The notes under the pieces were generated by a model, which worked only from the letters and a program-made list of their open reading frames with translations, was not told the origin of the DNA and did not search any database. This document shows, one piece after another, positions 50,178 through 59,753 of a DNA stretch of 64,000 nucleotides (the first letter of the stretch is position 1; every line of letters begins with the position of its first letter). Origin of the DNA: Enterococcus larvae (GTDB taxonomy: Bacteria; Bacillota; Bacilli; Lactobacillales; Enterococcaceae); contig NZ_JAEDXU010000001.1 of NCBI RefSeq assembly GCF_017830045.1, positions 186,001 through 250,000 of the forward strand, read 5' to 3'. The position numbers were made by a program, and so were the translations under genes.

Positions 50178-52432
50178 TACTTTCCCTGTGTCTGATTATC
50201 AGATTTCAGACCAATAACGCCTTCATCAATCCAAAATCCACCATGTTCTTTTACACGATTTCGAACAGTTTTTTCTGTTACGCCCATGTATTCAGCCATA
50301 TCTTTTGTAGTGACATCCCCGTTTATAGTGCAGGCATCAAAAGCGGTCTTTACTGCTTCTATGCGTTCTTTCTTCTTATCCTTCGGGTCTTTCTTCTTAC
50401 CAAGATTCTTTTTCCATGTTGGCTGCTCATCTCCTGGCTGAATATCTGCCAAAATCCCTGTTGTATCAACTGTATGCCTTGGGTATTCAAACCACATATT
50501 AATTGCATCAAACTTGGGAAACTCCCGAAGAGTCCCTTCAATACGCCATGCAGACTTCGTATTTGCTAGTTGTTTCGCGTCGTTCACAGCCTTTGTGACA
50601 TCCGCTTTATACTTCGAAGGAATACCGACTTTCGCATGTTCTGACATTTGAAACTCACTCATATAATCATCATCTGAAATATTTTCATCCATATAATCCG
50701 GATTGTATTTCCGAAAGGCTTCTTCATAAGCTGTACAAGCTGCCTTGCCTTTCTGTGCCTTCTGCAAGTCCTCTGACAGCTCCAATTCTACTAAGTCAAT
50801 TAGCGCATCCGGATCTCTGGCAAACACTCCTGAACCAGAAGCACGGTCCATCGATTTCTTACCGCCTTGTGAGCCTTTTGAATGGTGGTGACAGTAGATG
50901 ACCGCACAACCTAATTCTGTGGCCACCTTATCAAACTGATTTGTAAAATGCGCCATCTGATCCGCGCTGTTTTCGTCACCGGTAAGCACTTTATAAATTG
51001 GATCAATGATAACAGCGATATAATCCTTCTTAGCCGCACGTCTGATAAGCTTTGGAGCCAGCTTATCCATAGGCACCGTTTTTCCTCTCAAGTTCCAAAT
51101 ATCTATGTTGTGGAGATTGTTTGGCTGCCATCCTAGCCCCTCATAAACATCTTTAAACCGATGCAATGCACTGGGACGGTCTAATTCAAGATTGACATAG
51201 AGGATTTTTCCTTGAGTGCAATTCCAGCCGATCCATTGCCGACCTTCAGCAATTGCAATACTCAACTCAATCAGTGCGAATGATTTACCAGCCTTCGATG
51301 GTCCGGCCATAAGTAGCTTGTGCCCTTGCCTTAACACACCATCAATCAGAACCGGTGCCAATTCTGGCAAATTATCCCAATACTGATCTAACGATTCTGG
51401 ATCTGGCAGATCGTCGTTAATGCCTTCAATCCATTCATGCCATTCTGCCCAGTTACCCTTGCCGATGTTTGTCCCAATAAGAAACTGCTTCTTTCCATTA
51501 CGTGTGACCCCTGGCATTCGTGAAAGTCTGGAAGGATTCCTGTTTTGTCTATCAATATTCAGCCCATTCTTTTTACAAACTTCATAGAGATAGTCAACCC
51601 GCTTCCTGTACTCTTCATAGTTGGCAGCATCTACTTTTACAATAGCGTGAATAGATTTTCCGCCAGAATGAACCAAAGCAGCAACCGGTAATTCTAGCTC
51701 ATGGATAATTGCGTTCTGCTCAGAGAGATCCATGTTATCCGATTCTACCAATGCATATTTGAACTCAGTTACGTTGTCATTCCTTACGCCCTTTCCATCG
51801 AAAGGATTAAATCTGATCCATGCCCCCGCTTCTTCTGTGTAGTCTCCAAGAACAGAACCGATATCGTCATTACATTGGTTCAAGAGCCGAATAAGCTCAC
51901 CAGCGTTACGATCATATGACCCTTTATTTCCTGGCTTCCATTTATTATCATTCTCATCGAGCCAAGACTCTACGTTATAGGCAACTGTCTCAGACGGTTC
52001 GAAAAGAGCATCTAAATATCGGACAAGCTCTCTGGCTGGGCTCCAATTTCTTGGCTCATACACTTCTTTTTTCTCTAGCCAATTTTTATCGACAACCACA
52101 AGATCATCTTTATCAATTGAATCGCCCCAGTCTAATTCATGCCCACCGCTTTCAAATGTAAAGGCTGGTTTCCACCCTTGATCCTTGGCGTATTGGACAA
52201 TCGTCCCACCGGTAACAGGTGCCCCAGTTCCTTGTCCTTGGAAGCTATCCCATTTTTTCCAACATTCGCCGGAATTATATCTGCCAGCATCCTGTTGGCT
52301 CCATAAGTCCCAATCAGCTGCCGTATATCCTTCTTCTTTTAATGCCATTCCCACATTGACCCATTCCTGATAATCCAGCATAGATGGATCAATGTGAGCT
52401 AATAATTCGGTTAAATCTAAAGTAGATTCCAT
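50177..52432 (-). CDS. Phage primase / RepA-like helicase
   Basis: The 751-residue replication protein has three parts. A PriCT-2-like N-terminal domain (about 8-90) comes first. A primase-like region (about 150-330) has HSGGKSIHAIVKVDA. A RecA-fold helicase has Walker A AGPSKAGKSF and Walker B AVIIDPIYK, then CHHHSKG. The C-terminal ~60 residues form a helix-turn-helix (TTKDMAEYMGVTEKTVRNRV). It is expected to start and drive replication at the adjacent repeat cluster. Confidence 0.85.
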   Translation of the reverse strand: MESTLDLTELLAHIDPSMLDYQEWVNVGMALKEEGYTAADWDLWSQQDAGRYNSGECWKKWDSFQGQGTGAPVTGGTIVQYAKDQGWKPAFTFESGGHELDWGDSIDKDDLVVVDKNWLEKKEVYEPRNWSPARELVRYLDALFEPSETVAYNVESWLDENDNKWKPGNKGSYDRNAGELIRLLNQCNDDIGSVLGDYTEEAGAWIRFNPFDGKGVRNDNVTEFKYALVESDNMDLSEQNAIIHELELPVAALVHSGGKSIHAIVKVDAANYEEYRKRVDYLYEVCKKNGLNIDRQNRNPSRLSRMPGVTRNGKKQFLIGTNIGKGNWAEWHEWIEGINDDLPDPESLDQYWDNLPELAPVLIDGVLRQGHKLLMAGPSKAGKSFALIELSIAIAEGRQWIGWNCTQGKILYVNLELDRPSALHRFKDVYEGLGWQPNNLHNIDIWNLRGKTVPMDKLAPKLIRRAAKKDYIAVIIDPIYKVLTGDENSADQMAHFTNQFDKVATELGCAVIYCHHHSKGSQGGKKSMDRASGSGVFARDPDALIDLVELELSEDLQKAQKGKAACTAYEEAFRKYNPDYMDENISDDDYMSEFQMSEHAKVGIPSKYKADVTKAVNDAKQLANTKSAWRIEGTLREFPKFDAINMWFEYPRHTVDTTGILADIQPGDEQPTWKKNLGKKKDPKDKKKERIEAVKTAFDACTINGDVTTKDMAEYMGVTEKTVRNRVKEHGGFWIDEGVIGLKSDNQTQGK

Positions 52433-52438
52433 GTTTTA

Positions 52439-54019
52439 CTATGCTCCTTTGTATTCTTTCGGATTTACTCCTGAAGGTAATCGCCAGCCATTCGCAGCAA
52501 TACGATCAATCAAGTTTCTTGCATTGTCGAACCGCCATGTTCCTACATGACCAAATCCATATCTTTCCAGTAAACGTATTTGTTTAGGAGTTGCCAAGCC
52601 TTCTGCGCGACGTTTTTCCAATCGCTCCATCAATTTAGCTGCTTTACCAGCATTCTCAATCTGATCTGGAAGAATCCCCATCTTTTCAAGTGCCTTAACT
52701 TGTTTATCAGACGGTGGCCCCATCTCCCAACCAAAGGCCGGTACATAACTGGACAAATCTTCTGCTTGAATACTCATCTCAAATTGAAGCGGATCAACAA
52801 GTTTCTTCTTGCGTTTCTTCATTTGCTCCAATTGTTTCGCAAGCGCCTCTTCACGTTGAGCAACAACATCCTCAGCAGCCTTGACCTCTGCCTCTTCTAA
52901 ATCTAGCGGAACGCCTGCCTTTTCGATGTTCTCGGTCATCTTCTTGGCTACTTCTACATTTTCAGCGATCAAATGGGCCGGATGACAAAGCTCATGACGT
53001 TCTGTGTGCCATAAGAAATCAATTAGCAACAGTTCTTCCTTTCCAGGAAACAAGCGAGTCCCACGACCTACCATTTGGCTATACAGGCTTCGCACCTTTG
53101 TGGGACGCAATACAATCACACAGTCAACGCTCGGACAATCCCAACCTTCAGTTAATAACATAGAGTTACATAGAACGTTATATTTATCGTTCTCAAAATC
53201 TTCTAGTATTTCTGCACGGTCTTTGCTGGTTCCATTGATCTCAGCCGCACGAAAGCCCTTTTGATTTAATATCTCAGTAAATTTCTGACTGGTTTTGACT
53301 AATGGCAGAAAAACGACAGTCTTTCTATCTTTACAATATTCCAGCATTTCCTCAGCAATAGATTCCAAATATGGATCAAGTGCCGTACCTAAATCTTTGG
53401 TTTTAAAGTCACCTGCCTGTTGCCCTACACTAGATAGATCTAATTTCAATGGAACAGTCACCGCTTTAATTGGTGACAAAAATCCTTCTTTGATAGCTTG
53501 AGGCAAGCTACACTCATACGCCAATGAATCAAAATAGCTGCCTAGATTTTTCATATCTCCACGGTCTGGCGTTGCGGTTACTCCTAAAACATTGGCAGAT
53601 TCAAAATATTTTAATACACGTTGATACCCGTCGCTGATACAATGATGGGCTTCATCAATAATGATATTGTCAAAGTGATCTGGCGGAAACTGCTTTAATC
53701 GCTTTTCGTTTTGAAGTGTCTGAACAGATCCAACCACTACCCGGAACCAACTACCGACAGAAGTCTGTTCTGCCTTTTCCGTGGCACATTTTAAGCCTGT
53801 ACTTTTTTCAAGCTTATCGGCTGCCTGTTCTAACAACTCACCACGATGGGCAAGTACCAGTGTTCTATCTCCATCACGAGTAACATCTTCAATAATTTTG
53901 CTGAAGACAATTGTTTTGCCTGTTCCTGTTGGTAAGACTAGTAGCGTCTTTTTATTCCCATCGGTCCATTCCTTTTTTACAGCTTCCCTTGCTTCTTGTT
54001 GGTATGGTCGTAATTCCAA
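52439..54019 (-). CDS. Superfamily II DNA/RNA helicase
   Basis: The 526-residue protein has motif I LPTGTGKT, motif II IIDEAHHC, VTATPDRG and motif VI QMVGRGTR. I place the start at a TTG (54019), giving MELRPYQQEA, because AGGTGAG precedes it; an alternative TTG six codons upstream lacks a ribosome binding site. It belongs to the replication module. Confidence 0.88.
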   Translation of the reverse strand: MELRPYQQEAREAVKKEWTDGNKKTLLVLPTGTGKTIVFSKIIEDVTRDGDRTLVLAHRGELLEQAADKLEKSTGLKCATEKAEQTSVGSWFRVVVGSVQTLQNEKRLKQFPPDHFDNIIIDEAHHCISDGYQRVLKYFESANVLGVTATPDRGDMKNLGSYFDSLAYECSLPQAIKEGFLSPIKAVTVPLKLDLSSVGQQAGDFKTKDLGTALDPYLESIAEEMLEYCKDRKTVVFLPLVKTSQKFTEILNQKGFRAAEINGTSKDRAEILEDFENDKYNVLCNSMLLTEGWDCPSVDCVIVLRPTKVRSLYSQMVGRGTRLFPGKEELLLIDFLWHTERHELCHPAHLIAENVEVAKKMTENIEKAGVPLDLEEAEVKAAEDVVAQREEALAKQLEQMKKRKKKLVDPLQFEMSIQAEDLSSYVPAFGWEMGPPSDKQVKALEKMGILPDQIENAGKAAKLMERLEKRRAEGLATPKQIRLLERYGFGHVGTWRFDNARNLIDRIAANGWRLPSGVNPKEYKGA

Positions 54020-54070
54020 TTTCTCACCTACTTTCAAGTTAGGAAAAGGCGGATAAACCGCCCTTCCAAT

Positions 54071-54850
54071 TTATGCTATTAAAGTGATTCGTCCTGCATC
54101 AATTTGTTCTTTCAACTCATCGTGTAAATATTCACGGATGTTAACGATCGCCTGATTTCTCCATGCTCCACCGTCAGCTTCATAAATAGCAGCACGAGGA
54201 CCGTCTTTCATTCTGAATACAAACTGGCTTGCTGGCTGTTCTACTTCTAAAAATGTTCGATATGGAGCCAATAAAACAGGGTTTGGAACCTGAACATTTG
54301 CTTGAGAGGCAACCCCCTGATTGATTGTGATTGCCTGACTTACACCATCATCACTAGCTTGTTTTACATTTTTCTCAGCTACATTTCCAACTACTTGTAA
54401 TAAAAGCGCTCTGTCATCTTTTAACTCAGGATCTCCGTCCTCTTCTAACAGGCTGATAAATTTCGACTGTAACGCAATGTTGAATTCTTCCATTTCGTGG
54501 AAATAATCAAAGTGGAAATTCGGTACAATCGCAGAAGCCTTTGCCAATACTTCTCGACTTCCATCAATATCCAAAAGCCCTTTGAGATATACTGTATCTT
54601 CATTTTTCACATGAACAATCAGCTTATCGCCCTCTCGATCAAGTTTAGATTTCACATAATTGACGAACCCACTTAAGGTATTGATCGTGAGTGTTTCTTT
54701 TGCATGATAGACACGAGGAGTAATCTCAGTAGCCTCGCCACGGTTATCAATAACCAACCATCTTTCATCATTATCAAAACTAATAAGACGATCCTCCGGT
54801 GCGATCCCTGATTCTTTCAATTCCAAAATTGCTTCTCTAGTTAAGTCCAT
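54071..54850 (-). CDS. Phage protein, possibly DUF2303-like
   Basis: The 259-residue soluble protein's pattern (TLTINTLSGFVNYVKSKLDRE, later FNIALQSKFI) recalls DUF2303, a phage family near replication genes; this is a loose resemblance. GAGGA precedes the ATG. Confidence 0.6.
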   Translation of the reverse strand: MDLTREAILELKESGIAPEDRLISFDNDERWLVIDNRGEATEITPRVYHAKETLTINTLSGFVNYVKSKLDREGDKLIVHVKNEDTVYLKGLLDIDGSREVLAKASAIVPNFHFDYFHEMEEFNIALQSKFISLLEEDGDPELKDDRALLLQVVGNVAEKNVKQASDDGVSQAITINQGVASQANVQVPNPVLLAPYRTFLEVEQPASQFVFRMKDGPRAAIYEADGGAWRNQAIVNIREYLHDELKEQIDAGRITLIA

Positions 54851-54853
54851 TTT

Positions 54854-55294
54854 TTATCCTCTTTTCTGTTGTAAGTTTATGATTTGTTGTTGCTGTGCTT
54901 CTTTTGCTGCTTCTTCTTTTTCAATCACATCAATTGGCTCACCAACATCTGTTTTAGGCTGGCCATCTGTCGGATCGATAAATGTTTGCCCTGGCACCTC
55001 AGATTTCAATTCACGAGCTGCAACCTTACCAGTAGAAAAATCTTTTCCTGTGAGAATAGTAGTATCAAAATCACGGACAGGAGCCAATGCTGTTGTAAAG
55101 CTACTATTTAAATTAACAACTTGACGGTTATCATCTGGCTTAAATTCAAGCTTAATCGTAACTGTACGTTTATCTTTGGCCTTGGTATTCGGATCATGGA
55201 TATTATTGAATATTTTTTCCAATTCTCCATCCAATTTTTCTTGGATGGCTCCATTTGCTAGTTCTACTAAATCTAATTCAATTTCTTTACTCAT
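54854..55294 (-). CDS. Phage replication-module protein (146 aa)
   Basis: The sequence starts MSKEIELDLVELANGAIQEK and has HDPNTKAKDKRTVTIKLEF. Similar phage proteins carry the inherited label 'replication terminator protein', without evidence I know of. A Gln-rich tail ends the protein. Four bases from the previous gene. Confidence 0.6.
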   Translation of the reverse strand: MSKEIELDLVELANGAIQEKLDGELEKIFNNIHDPNTKAKDKRTVTIKLEFKPDDNRQVVNLNSSFTTALAPVRDFDTTILTGKDFSTGKVAARELKSEVPGQTFIDPTDGQPKTDVGEPIDVIEKEEAAKEAQQQQIINLQQKRG

Positions 55295-55312
55295 GTTCCT
55301 TGTCCTTTCTGG

Positions 55313-55915
55313 CTAAAATGCCCCTGGTGTAAATCCGCCCTGCTGTTGCGGCGGTTGCTTTTGTGTCGTAGGTTGGCTATAGTTTTGCTGAGTTGCTGGC
55401 TGTGTGTAATTTTGTTGCGGCGGTTGATAACCAGTTGCCGCTTGATTTAGCTGCTGAATAATTTCCGGCATAGGTTTATCCTGGTAGTAAGATGCATCCT
55501 TACCATAGAATGATTGAACCTCGTTGTATTTATTGCCGTTGTATTCGCGATTTTTAACCTTACAAGCTCCCGTAGCACCGAGGACAGCCCCCCAGTTCAT
55601 CTGAGTTGGCTCTCCTTTTCTCTTCAATCCTATAGCGGAGAAGAAAGCTGACAGCATTCCCTCTGTAGAGCTATGAAGAAATAATCTGTGTCTGATTATC
55701 GCTTCACCTTGAGGTGATTCAACTTTTAACGTAAGATTTGCTTCATTACATGGTGGCATTTTTGCATTGGGACCTGGAGTGTAGCGTCCTCTCTCGAATT
55801 TAGTGACCTCAAAAATGTAGTCTCCTGGTGTAAGAAGGACATAATCAGGTGCATCTTGTTGTATGGAGTCTTCCCATCCTAATTCGTGATCTGGTTGATT
55901 ATTCATGTTTTGCAT
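55313..55915 (-). CDS. DUF669-family protein (ssDNA-binding-like)
   Basis: The 200-residue protein has the DUF669 pattern (YVLLTPGDYIFEVTKFERGR, then NWGAVLGATGACKVKNREYNGNKYNEV; these are separate stretches) and a Gln/Pro-rich C-terminal tail like single-strand-binding proteins. The family lies beside recombination ATPases in phages. GGAGG precedes the ATG. Confidence 0.82.
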   Translation of the reverse strand: MQNMNNQPDHELGWEDSIQQDAPDYVLLTPGDYIFEVTKFERGRYTPGPNAKMPPCNEANLTLKVESPQGEAIIRHRLFLHSSTEGMLSAFFSAIGLKRKGEPTQMNWGAVLGATGACKVKNREYNGNKYNEVQSFYGKDASYYQDKPMPEIIQQLNQAATGYQPPQQNYTQPATQQNYSQPTTQKQPPQQQGGFTPGAF

Positions 55916-55928
55916 TTATTTTTTCCTC

Positions 55929-57005
55929 CTAAAATTTTTGTGTAGATCGAATGTCCTCAATCATTTTATATACGTCATTCCAAGCTCCTACGAGTACCCC
56001 ATCAATAAAGCTGGGATCATAGTTTGAAATGGGTGTATCTGTTGTATAGTAGCCTTTGCTGCCAACTGCCTGTTGAATTTCAATAGGTAAAACATTGTGT
56101 AATTTCATCAAGTCAGAAAGTCCTGTTGGGATCCCCGAAAAGTCTGGCTCTTCCCTAGCAAGGTTTTCTTTTGGTGGTTCGATATCTGCAACTGGCTCGC
56201 TCACAGGCTGCTGTGATCCATCTGCTACTTGAGAAGCATCTAAAGGTTGGCTAACTTCTGGCGTAGGCGTAGGTTCTGGAGTTAATGGCGGTTGTTTAAT
56301 CTGGAAAATGCCTGCAATCAAATTAAAATCCATGTCTAATTGATCTGGTAGTTCAAAACGATTCTTTGCATCCCAAGCCGGATGATGAGTTGTATAAATA
56401 ACTCGTTTCCCGCCTTGAGCCTTCTTTTTACCGTCCTGACCATCAGCAATTACTATCGTTTTATAATTACAGAACAAAACCATGTCCGCCCATTCTTTTG
56501 CCAATGGTGCATTTTTCTTTTCAAGCTTCAATTCCCACCGATCATAAGAACCAAGCTCATCTGGTTGATCAAATTTTCTAATTTGAGCGTGCGCTGTCAA
56601 TACCACATTAATTCCAGCTTCTACTAAATCAGATAATTTATTGAGCAGCCGCCCCCACTCTGTAGCCAAAGCGACATACCGGACACCGTATCCTGTGGCA
56701 TCAATCGCTTGCCAACCGTTTGCACTCATTAGATAGTTCTTGCAGAGTTCTTCTGCCCAGTCCGCTGTATCAATTACCAATGTCTGACAAGGCCGATTCA
56801 TTTTTACATAATCTACTTGTTGTAGAAGCATCGTCCAGCTAGTTGGCTTATCAAATCTGGCTACATCCATGTTGCTCGTACTGCCTTCCGTATCAATAAA
56901 CAATGGGTCTGGAAATTGAGCCGCAAAGGTTGATTTTCCGATCCCTTCAGGTCCATAAACGACTACTTTCTGAGCTTTTGCTACTCTTCCTTTAGTAATA
57001 TTCAT
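55929..57005 (-). CDS. RecA-fold ATPase, Sak4-like recombination protein
   Basis: This 358-residue protein has Walker A VYGPEGIGKST and Walker B TLVIDTADW and the layout of the AAA_24/Sak4 families, which support phage single-strand annealing. The C-terminal 110 residues are Pro-rich and end in a small helical domain. Pairing with DUF669 is usual. AAGGATGG precedes the ATG. Confidence 0.85.
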   Translation of the reverse strand: MNITKGRVAKAQKVVVYGPEGIGKSTFAAQFPDPLFIDTEGSTSNMDVARFDKPTSWTMLLQQVDYVKMNRPCQTLVIDTADWAEELCKNYLMSANGWQAIDATGYGVRYVALATEWGRLLNKLSDLVEAGINVVLTAHAQIRKFDQPDELGSYDRWELKLEKKNAPLAKEWADMVLFCNYKTIVIADGQDGKKKAQGGKRVIYTTHHPAWDAKNRFELPDQLDMDFNLIAGIFQIKQPPLTPEPTPTPEVSQPLDASQVADGSQQPVSEPVADIEPPKENLAREEPDFSGIPTGLSDLMKLHNVLPIEIQQAVGSKGYYTTDTPISNYDPSFIDGVLVGAWNDVYKMIEDIRSTQKF

Positions 57006-57029
57006 TAAAATTTATTCCATCCTTTCGTG

Positions 57030-57059
57030 TATAATAAATTGCAGGAGGTGATACTATTG
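57030..57059 (+). promoter_or_regulatory. Promoter -10 and ribosome binding site for a plus-strand gene
   Basis: TATAAT at 57030-57035 has no clear -35 element. GCAGGAGGTGAT at 57041-57052 is an almost perfect Shine-Dalgarno, 5 bases before a TTG start at 57057. Confidence 0.5.
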
Positions 57060-57233
57060 TCTAAAACATTAAATGATGTCGCTCATGAGCTGACTCTTCT
57101 TTCGCTTGAAAAAAATGTCGATACAATCTGGACATTTCAAGATGCAGCAGAGAATTTTAAAAATACTCATGAACAGTTGTTAAGCGAATTAAAGAAAGTC
57201 TATGAAACAGATGATAAAAACTACTTAGTTTGA
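57057..57233 (+). CDS. Small plus-strand gene inside the minus-strand phage operon
   Basis: The 58-residue protein starts at a TTG (MSKTLNDVAHELTLL) after a near-perfect AGGAGGTGAT. It is helical, acidic and has no membrane segment. It is the only gene on this strand between the repressor and the host region, and it has its own -10 element. It resembles a lysogenic-conversion insertion or an antisense-regulated gene. Its 3' end overlaps the opposing 50-codon frame by 13 bases. Confidence 0.65.
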   Translation: MSKTLNDVAHELTLLSLEKNVDTIWTFQDAAENFKNTHEQLLSELKKVYETDDKNYLV

Positions 57234-57373
57234 TTATTTTTTTTTAGTTTCTTTTTTTCACGCATTTCTTCAATTTGTTTCATCATCATTGATTTCTCAG
57301 GGTAAGCAATTACCTTGAGACTTTGATTTATTTCTTGCAACTCTTTTAAAAATGCTCTTGCCAGTTTATACAT
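57221..57373 (-). CDS. Small phage protein (50 aa), lysine-rich
   Basis: The frame starts MYKLARAFLKELQEIN at 57373, 2 bases after the upstream ATPase stop, and ends in a Lys/Asn-rich tail. AAGGGAAG lies upstream at a rather long spacing. It collides tail to tail with the plus-strand gene. Confidence 0.5.
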   Translation of the reverse strand: MYKLARAFLKELQEINQSLKVIAYPEKSMMMKQIEEMREKKKLKKNNQTK

Positions 57374-57375
57374 AA

Positions 57376-58686
57376 TTAAAACTTCCCTTCTTCCCATGTA
57401 GTATTATTATGTTGTGGAGTCTCACCAGCAACATATCCATCCTCAATAATGATGGAACATTCTTCTCCGGTACTTACCCGCGTTGCAATTGCCTGCAAGC
57501 CTTCCTGTTCCAACCATTGACCAAACTCATTCAGTGTAGGCATATCCATCTGTTCCAGCTTATCCAGTAAGATAAAGCCACATTGAGGTTTTAGCTTCCG
57601 CACAATCGCTGTTGATACTTTCAGTTGATCCGATCCAGACATGTTGTCCCATCGTTGACCGTTGTAAATCAATTCTCCTTCAGTAACTGATAGCCCTGGC
57701 AGTGGAAGGTCAGCTTTGTTCAGCAATTCAATCTTTTGTTTTCGTAACTCTTCAATCTGGCCGGATAGCATGTCATATTGCTCTCTGTATTGCGCAGCAT
57801 CCTCTTCAGCCTTATCTTTATCAAGGTTGGTTCTCACTTTGCGATTGATTTCATCAATTTCAGCGATATTTTTTTCAAGCTCTGCTGTTGATTCATCTTG
57901 AAGACTTGTAGCTGACTGTTCAGCAACAACTAAATCTGATCTGGTTTTTTCGTGGGCTGTCTTCGCTTCTGCCAACTTTATTTGCATATCATTAATTTGC
58001 TTATTTAGAAGATCAATGTTGACCTCTTCCTGTCTAAATCTGTCTTCAATTTGGGTTAGCTGCAGCCGCTTTTGCTGGTTTTCACCGTTACGTGCTAAAA
58101 CCTGTTGTTGCTGCTGAATCAATTCAGATACAGAAACAAGCTCTTTAGGTGCATCCGGGTAATAGTCTTGCTCCTTGGCAAATTTATCTTTCTGGTCAGC
58201 GATCTGGCCAATAGCATGCCGCTGGTTGTAAATCTGCTGTTCCTCATATTCGATTTTTGCCAGCTGGTCACCTACCCCGATGATCTGCAGTAGTGTTTGA
58301 GCTTTCTCTTTCCCAGTTGATTCCATGAACTTGGGCAGATCAATGGCCAACTCTTCCACAAAGCTATTTAGTAGTTGCTGGCCACCCTTGTTCCCTTCTG
58401 GATCAAGCACTTTCAAATCGCTATTTTTTCCATGACGCTCCACAACAAGCCCATTGCTCATTACTATATGCAAATGTGGTGGCACTGCTGATCCTTCCCG
58501 ATGCGGTTCACTTGGTCGGTGCTTATTCCCTCCCAAAGCCCAAGCGATTGCATCCAAGACGCTGGTTTTCCCTTGGTTATTATTTCCGCCCACAATTGTT
58601 AGACCGCTGGCTGACGGCTCAATTTTGACCGCCTTCACACGTTTCACGTTTTCGATTTCAAGTTTGTTTATTTTTATTGACGACAT
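57376..58686 (-). CDS. SMC/SbcC-like ATPase
   Basis: The 436-residue protein has Walker A VGGNNNQGKTS at residues ~33-43, then a long coiled coil (about 130-330), a signature-like NMSGSDQLKVSTAIV and Walker B CGFILLDKLEQMD. This is the head-coil-head layout of RecF/SbcC-type proteins in short form. It may act with the recombination genes. GGAGG precedes the ATG. Confidence 0.8.
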   Translation of the reverse strand: MSSIKINKLEIENVKRVKAVKIEPSASGLTIVGGNNNQGKTSVLDAIAWALGGNKHRPSEPHREGSAVPPHLHIVMSNGLVVERHGKNSDLKVLDPEGNKGGQQLLNSFVEELAIDLPKFMESTGKEKAQTLLQIIGVGDQLAKIEYEEQQIYNQRHAIGQIADQKDKFAKEQDYYPDAPKELVSVSELIQQQQQVLARNGENQQKRLQLTQIEDRFRQEEVNIDLLNKQINDMQIKLAEAKTAHEKTRSDLVVAEQSATSLQDESTAELEKNIAEIDEINRKVRTNLDKDKAEEDAAQYREQYDMLSGQIEELRKQKIELLNKADLPLPGLSVTEGELIYNGQRWDNMSGSDQLKVSTAIVRKLKPQCGFILLDKLEQMDMPTLNEFGQWLEQEGLQAIATRVSTGEECSIIIEDGYVAGETPQHNNTTWEEGKF

Positions 58687-58688
58687 AG

Positions 58689-59735
58689 CTAGTCCTCCAA
58701 CTCTATATTTTCTGATTTCGCATGAACATCTACTCCAGTGATTTTCTCAAACTTAACGGCATCGAAATTCGGAATAGTTAATATAGCAGCTTTATCATCC
58801 GTTGATAGCTTGTTCCAATAGTCCTGAAATGCTTCACGATATGTCTGTTCATTACGTTTTAGGTAGCCACCAGTTGTTTTGTACGTTGGATTTTGTTCTT
58901 TTTCTTCGTCACTCATGTCGTCATCCCAAATCCACTCAATGGGAGAATAATAGAATCTTTCTAAAACTCTTCGTCCATCATGCCAATACCAATCTTCCCA
59001 TGTGATATCTGATTCTTTGTCAAAGAACATAGGATTGTGGGAAACAGTGTTAAAGCAACCAGCATTACGGTCTGACAGGTTCCAGTCGCCTGTGTTCCGG
59101 TTGCCTGTGTTCCAGTCGCCTGTGTTCCAGTTGCCTGTGTTCCAGTCGCCTGTGTTCCGGTTGCCTGTGTTCCAGTTGCCTGTGTTCCGGTTGCCTGTGT
59201 TCCAGTCGCCTGTGTTCCAGTTGCCTGTGTTCCAGTCGCCTGTGTTCCAGTCGCCTGTGTTCCAGTCGCCTGTGTTCCGGTTGCCTGTGTTCCAGTTGCC
59301 TGTGTTCCAGTTGCCTGTGTTCCAGTCGCCTGTGTTCCAGTCGCCTGTGTTCCAGTCGCCTGTGTTCCAGTCGCCTGTGTTCCAGTCGCCTGTGTTCCAG
59401 TTGCCTGTGTTGCAGAGGCCACTATTTCCTTTCCCTTGATTGACCATAGTCAGCATTTCTTCCCACGTAATTTCTTTTACAATGCGGATTTCATCTGTTA
59501 CTGATTTATCATCGCGAGATTGAACATTTCCGATCGCTTCAATTTCAGCCACCTTGTTATCAGGATCGAAAGAGTAGTAATTGAAGCAATCTGATAACTT
59601 TTCGCAGAAATGAAAACCTTCTTCACATAGCCCGATGTTTCCATTGTGTGTATATGTTTTGCCAACCTCATACTTAAAATGGCGACAAGTCCAGTCTGGA
59701 TGGAATACTTTGTAACCTTTAATAGTTTTAGTCAT
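58689..59735 (-). CDS. Repeat protein: DUF7666-like domain plus pentapeptide array
   Basis: This 348-residue protein has three parts. The N-terminal ~95 residues resemble a widespread phage domain (KGYKVFHPDWTCRHFKYEVG; DUF7666 as I recall). Then come 22 perfect N-T-G-x-x pentapeptides (W or R in last place) and three decayed ones, and a C-terminal ~100-residue domain with Trp-rich start. Pentapeptide arrays fold as a right-handed helix that can mimic DNA, but no partner is known. The ribosome binding site is strong. Confidence 0.8.
   Translation of the reverse strand: MTKTIKGYKVFHPDWTCRHFKYEVGKTYTHNGNIGLCEEGFHFCEKLSDCFNYYSFDPDNKVAEIEAIGNVQSRDDKSVTDEIRIVKEITWEEMLTMVNQGKGNSGLCNTGNWNTGDWNTGDWNTGDWNTGDWNTGDWNTGNWNTGNWNTGNRNTGDWNTGDWNTGDWNTGNWNTGDWNTGNRNTGNWNTGNRNTGDWNTGNWNTGDWNTGNRNTGDWNLSDRNAGCFNTVSHNPMFFDKESDITWEDWYWHDGRRVLERFYYSPIEWIWDDDMSDEEKEQNPTYKTTGGYLKRNEQTYREAFQDYWNKLSTDDKAAILTIPNFDAVKFEKITGVDVHAKSENIELED
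59082..59411 (-). repeat. Tandem 15-bp repeat, 22 units
   Basis: 22 exact-length units of 15 bp code for the NTGxx array. Only two positions vary: GAC/AAC (D/N) and TGG/CGG (W/R). Unit length is a multiple of three, so gain or loss of units keeps the frame. Confidence 0.95.
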
Positions 59736-59753
59736 AGTGTTATTTCCTCCTGA

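Noticed and set aside
59082-59411. CRISPR array
   Set aside because: Units are contiguous 15-mers without spacers and are in frame in a protein.
58961-59439. Long open frames on both strands over the 15-bp repeats
   Set aside because: Low-complexity shadows of the pentapeptide gene; neither has a ribosome binding site or mixed composition.
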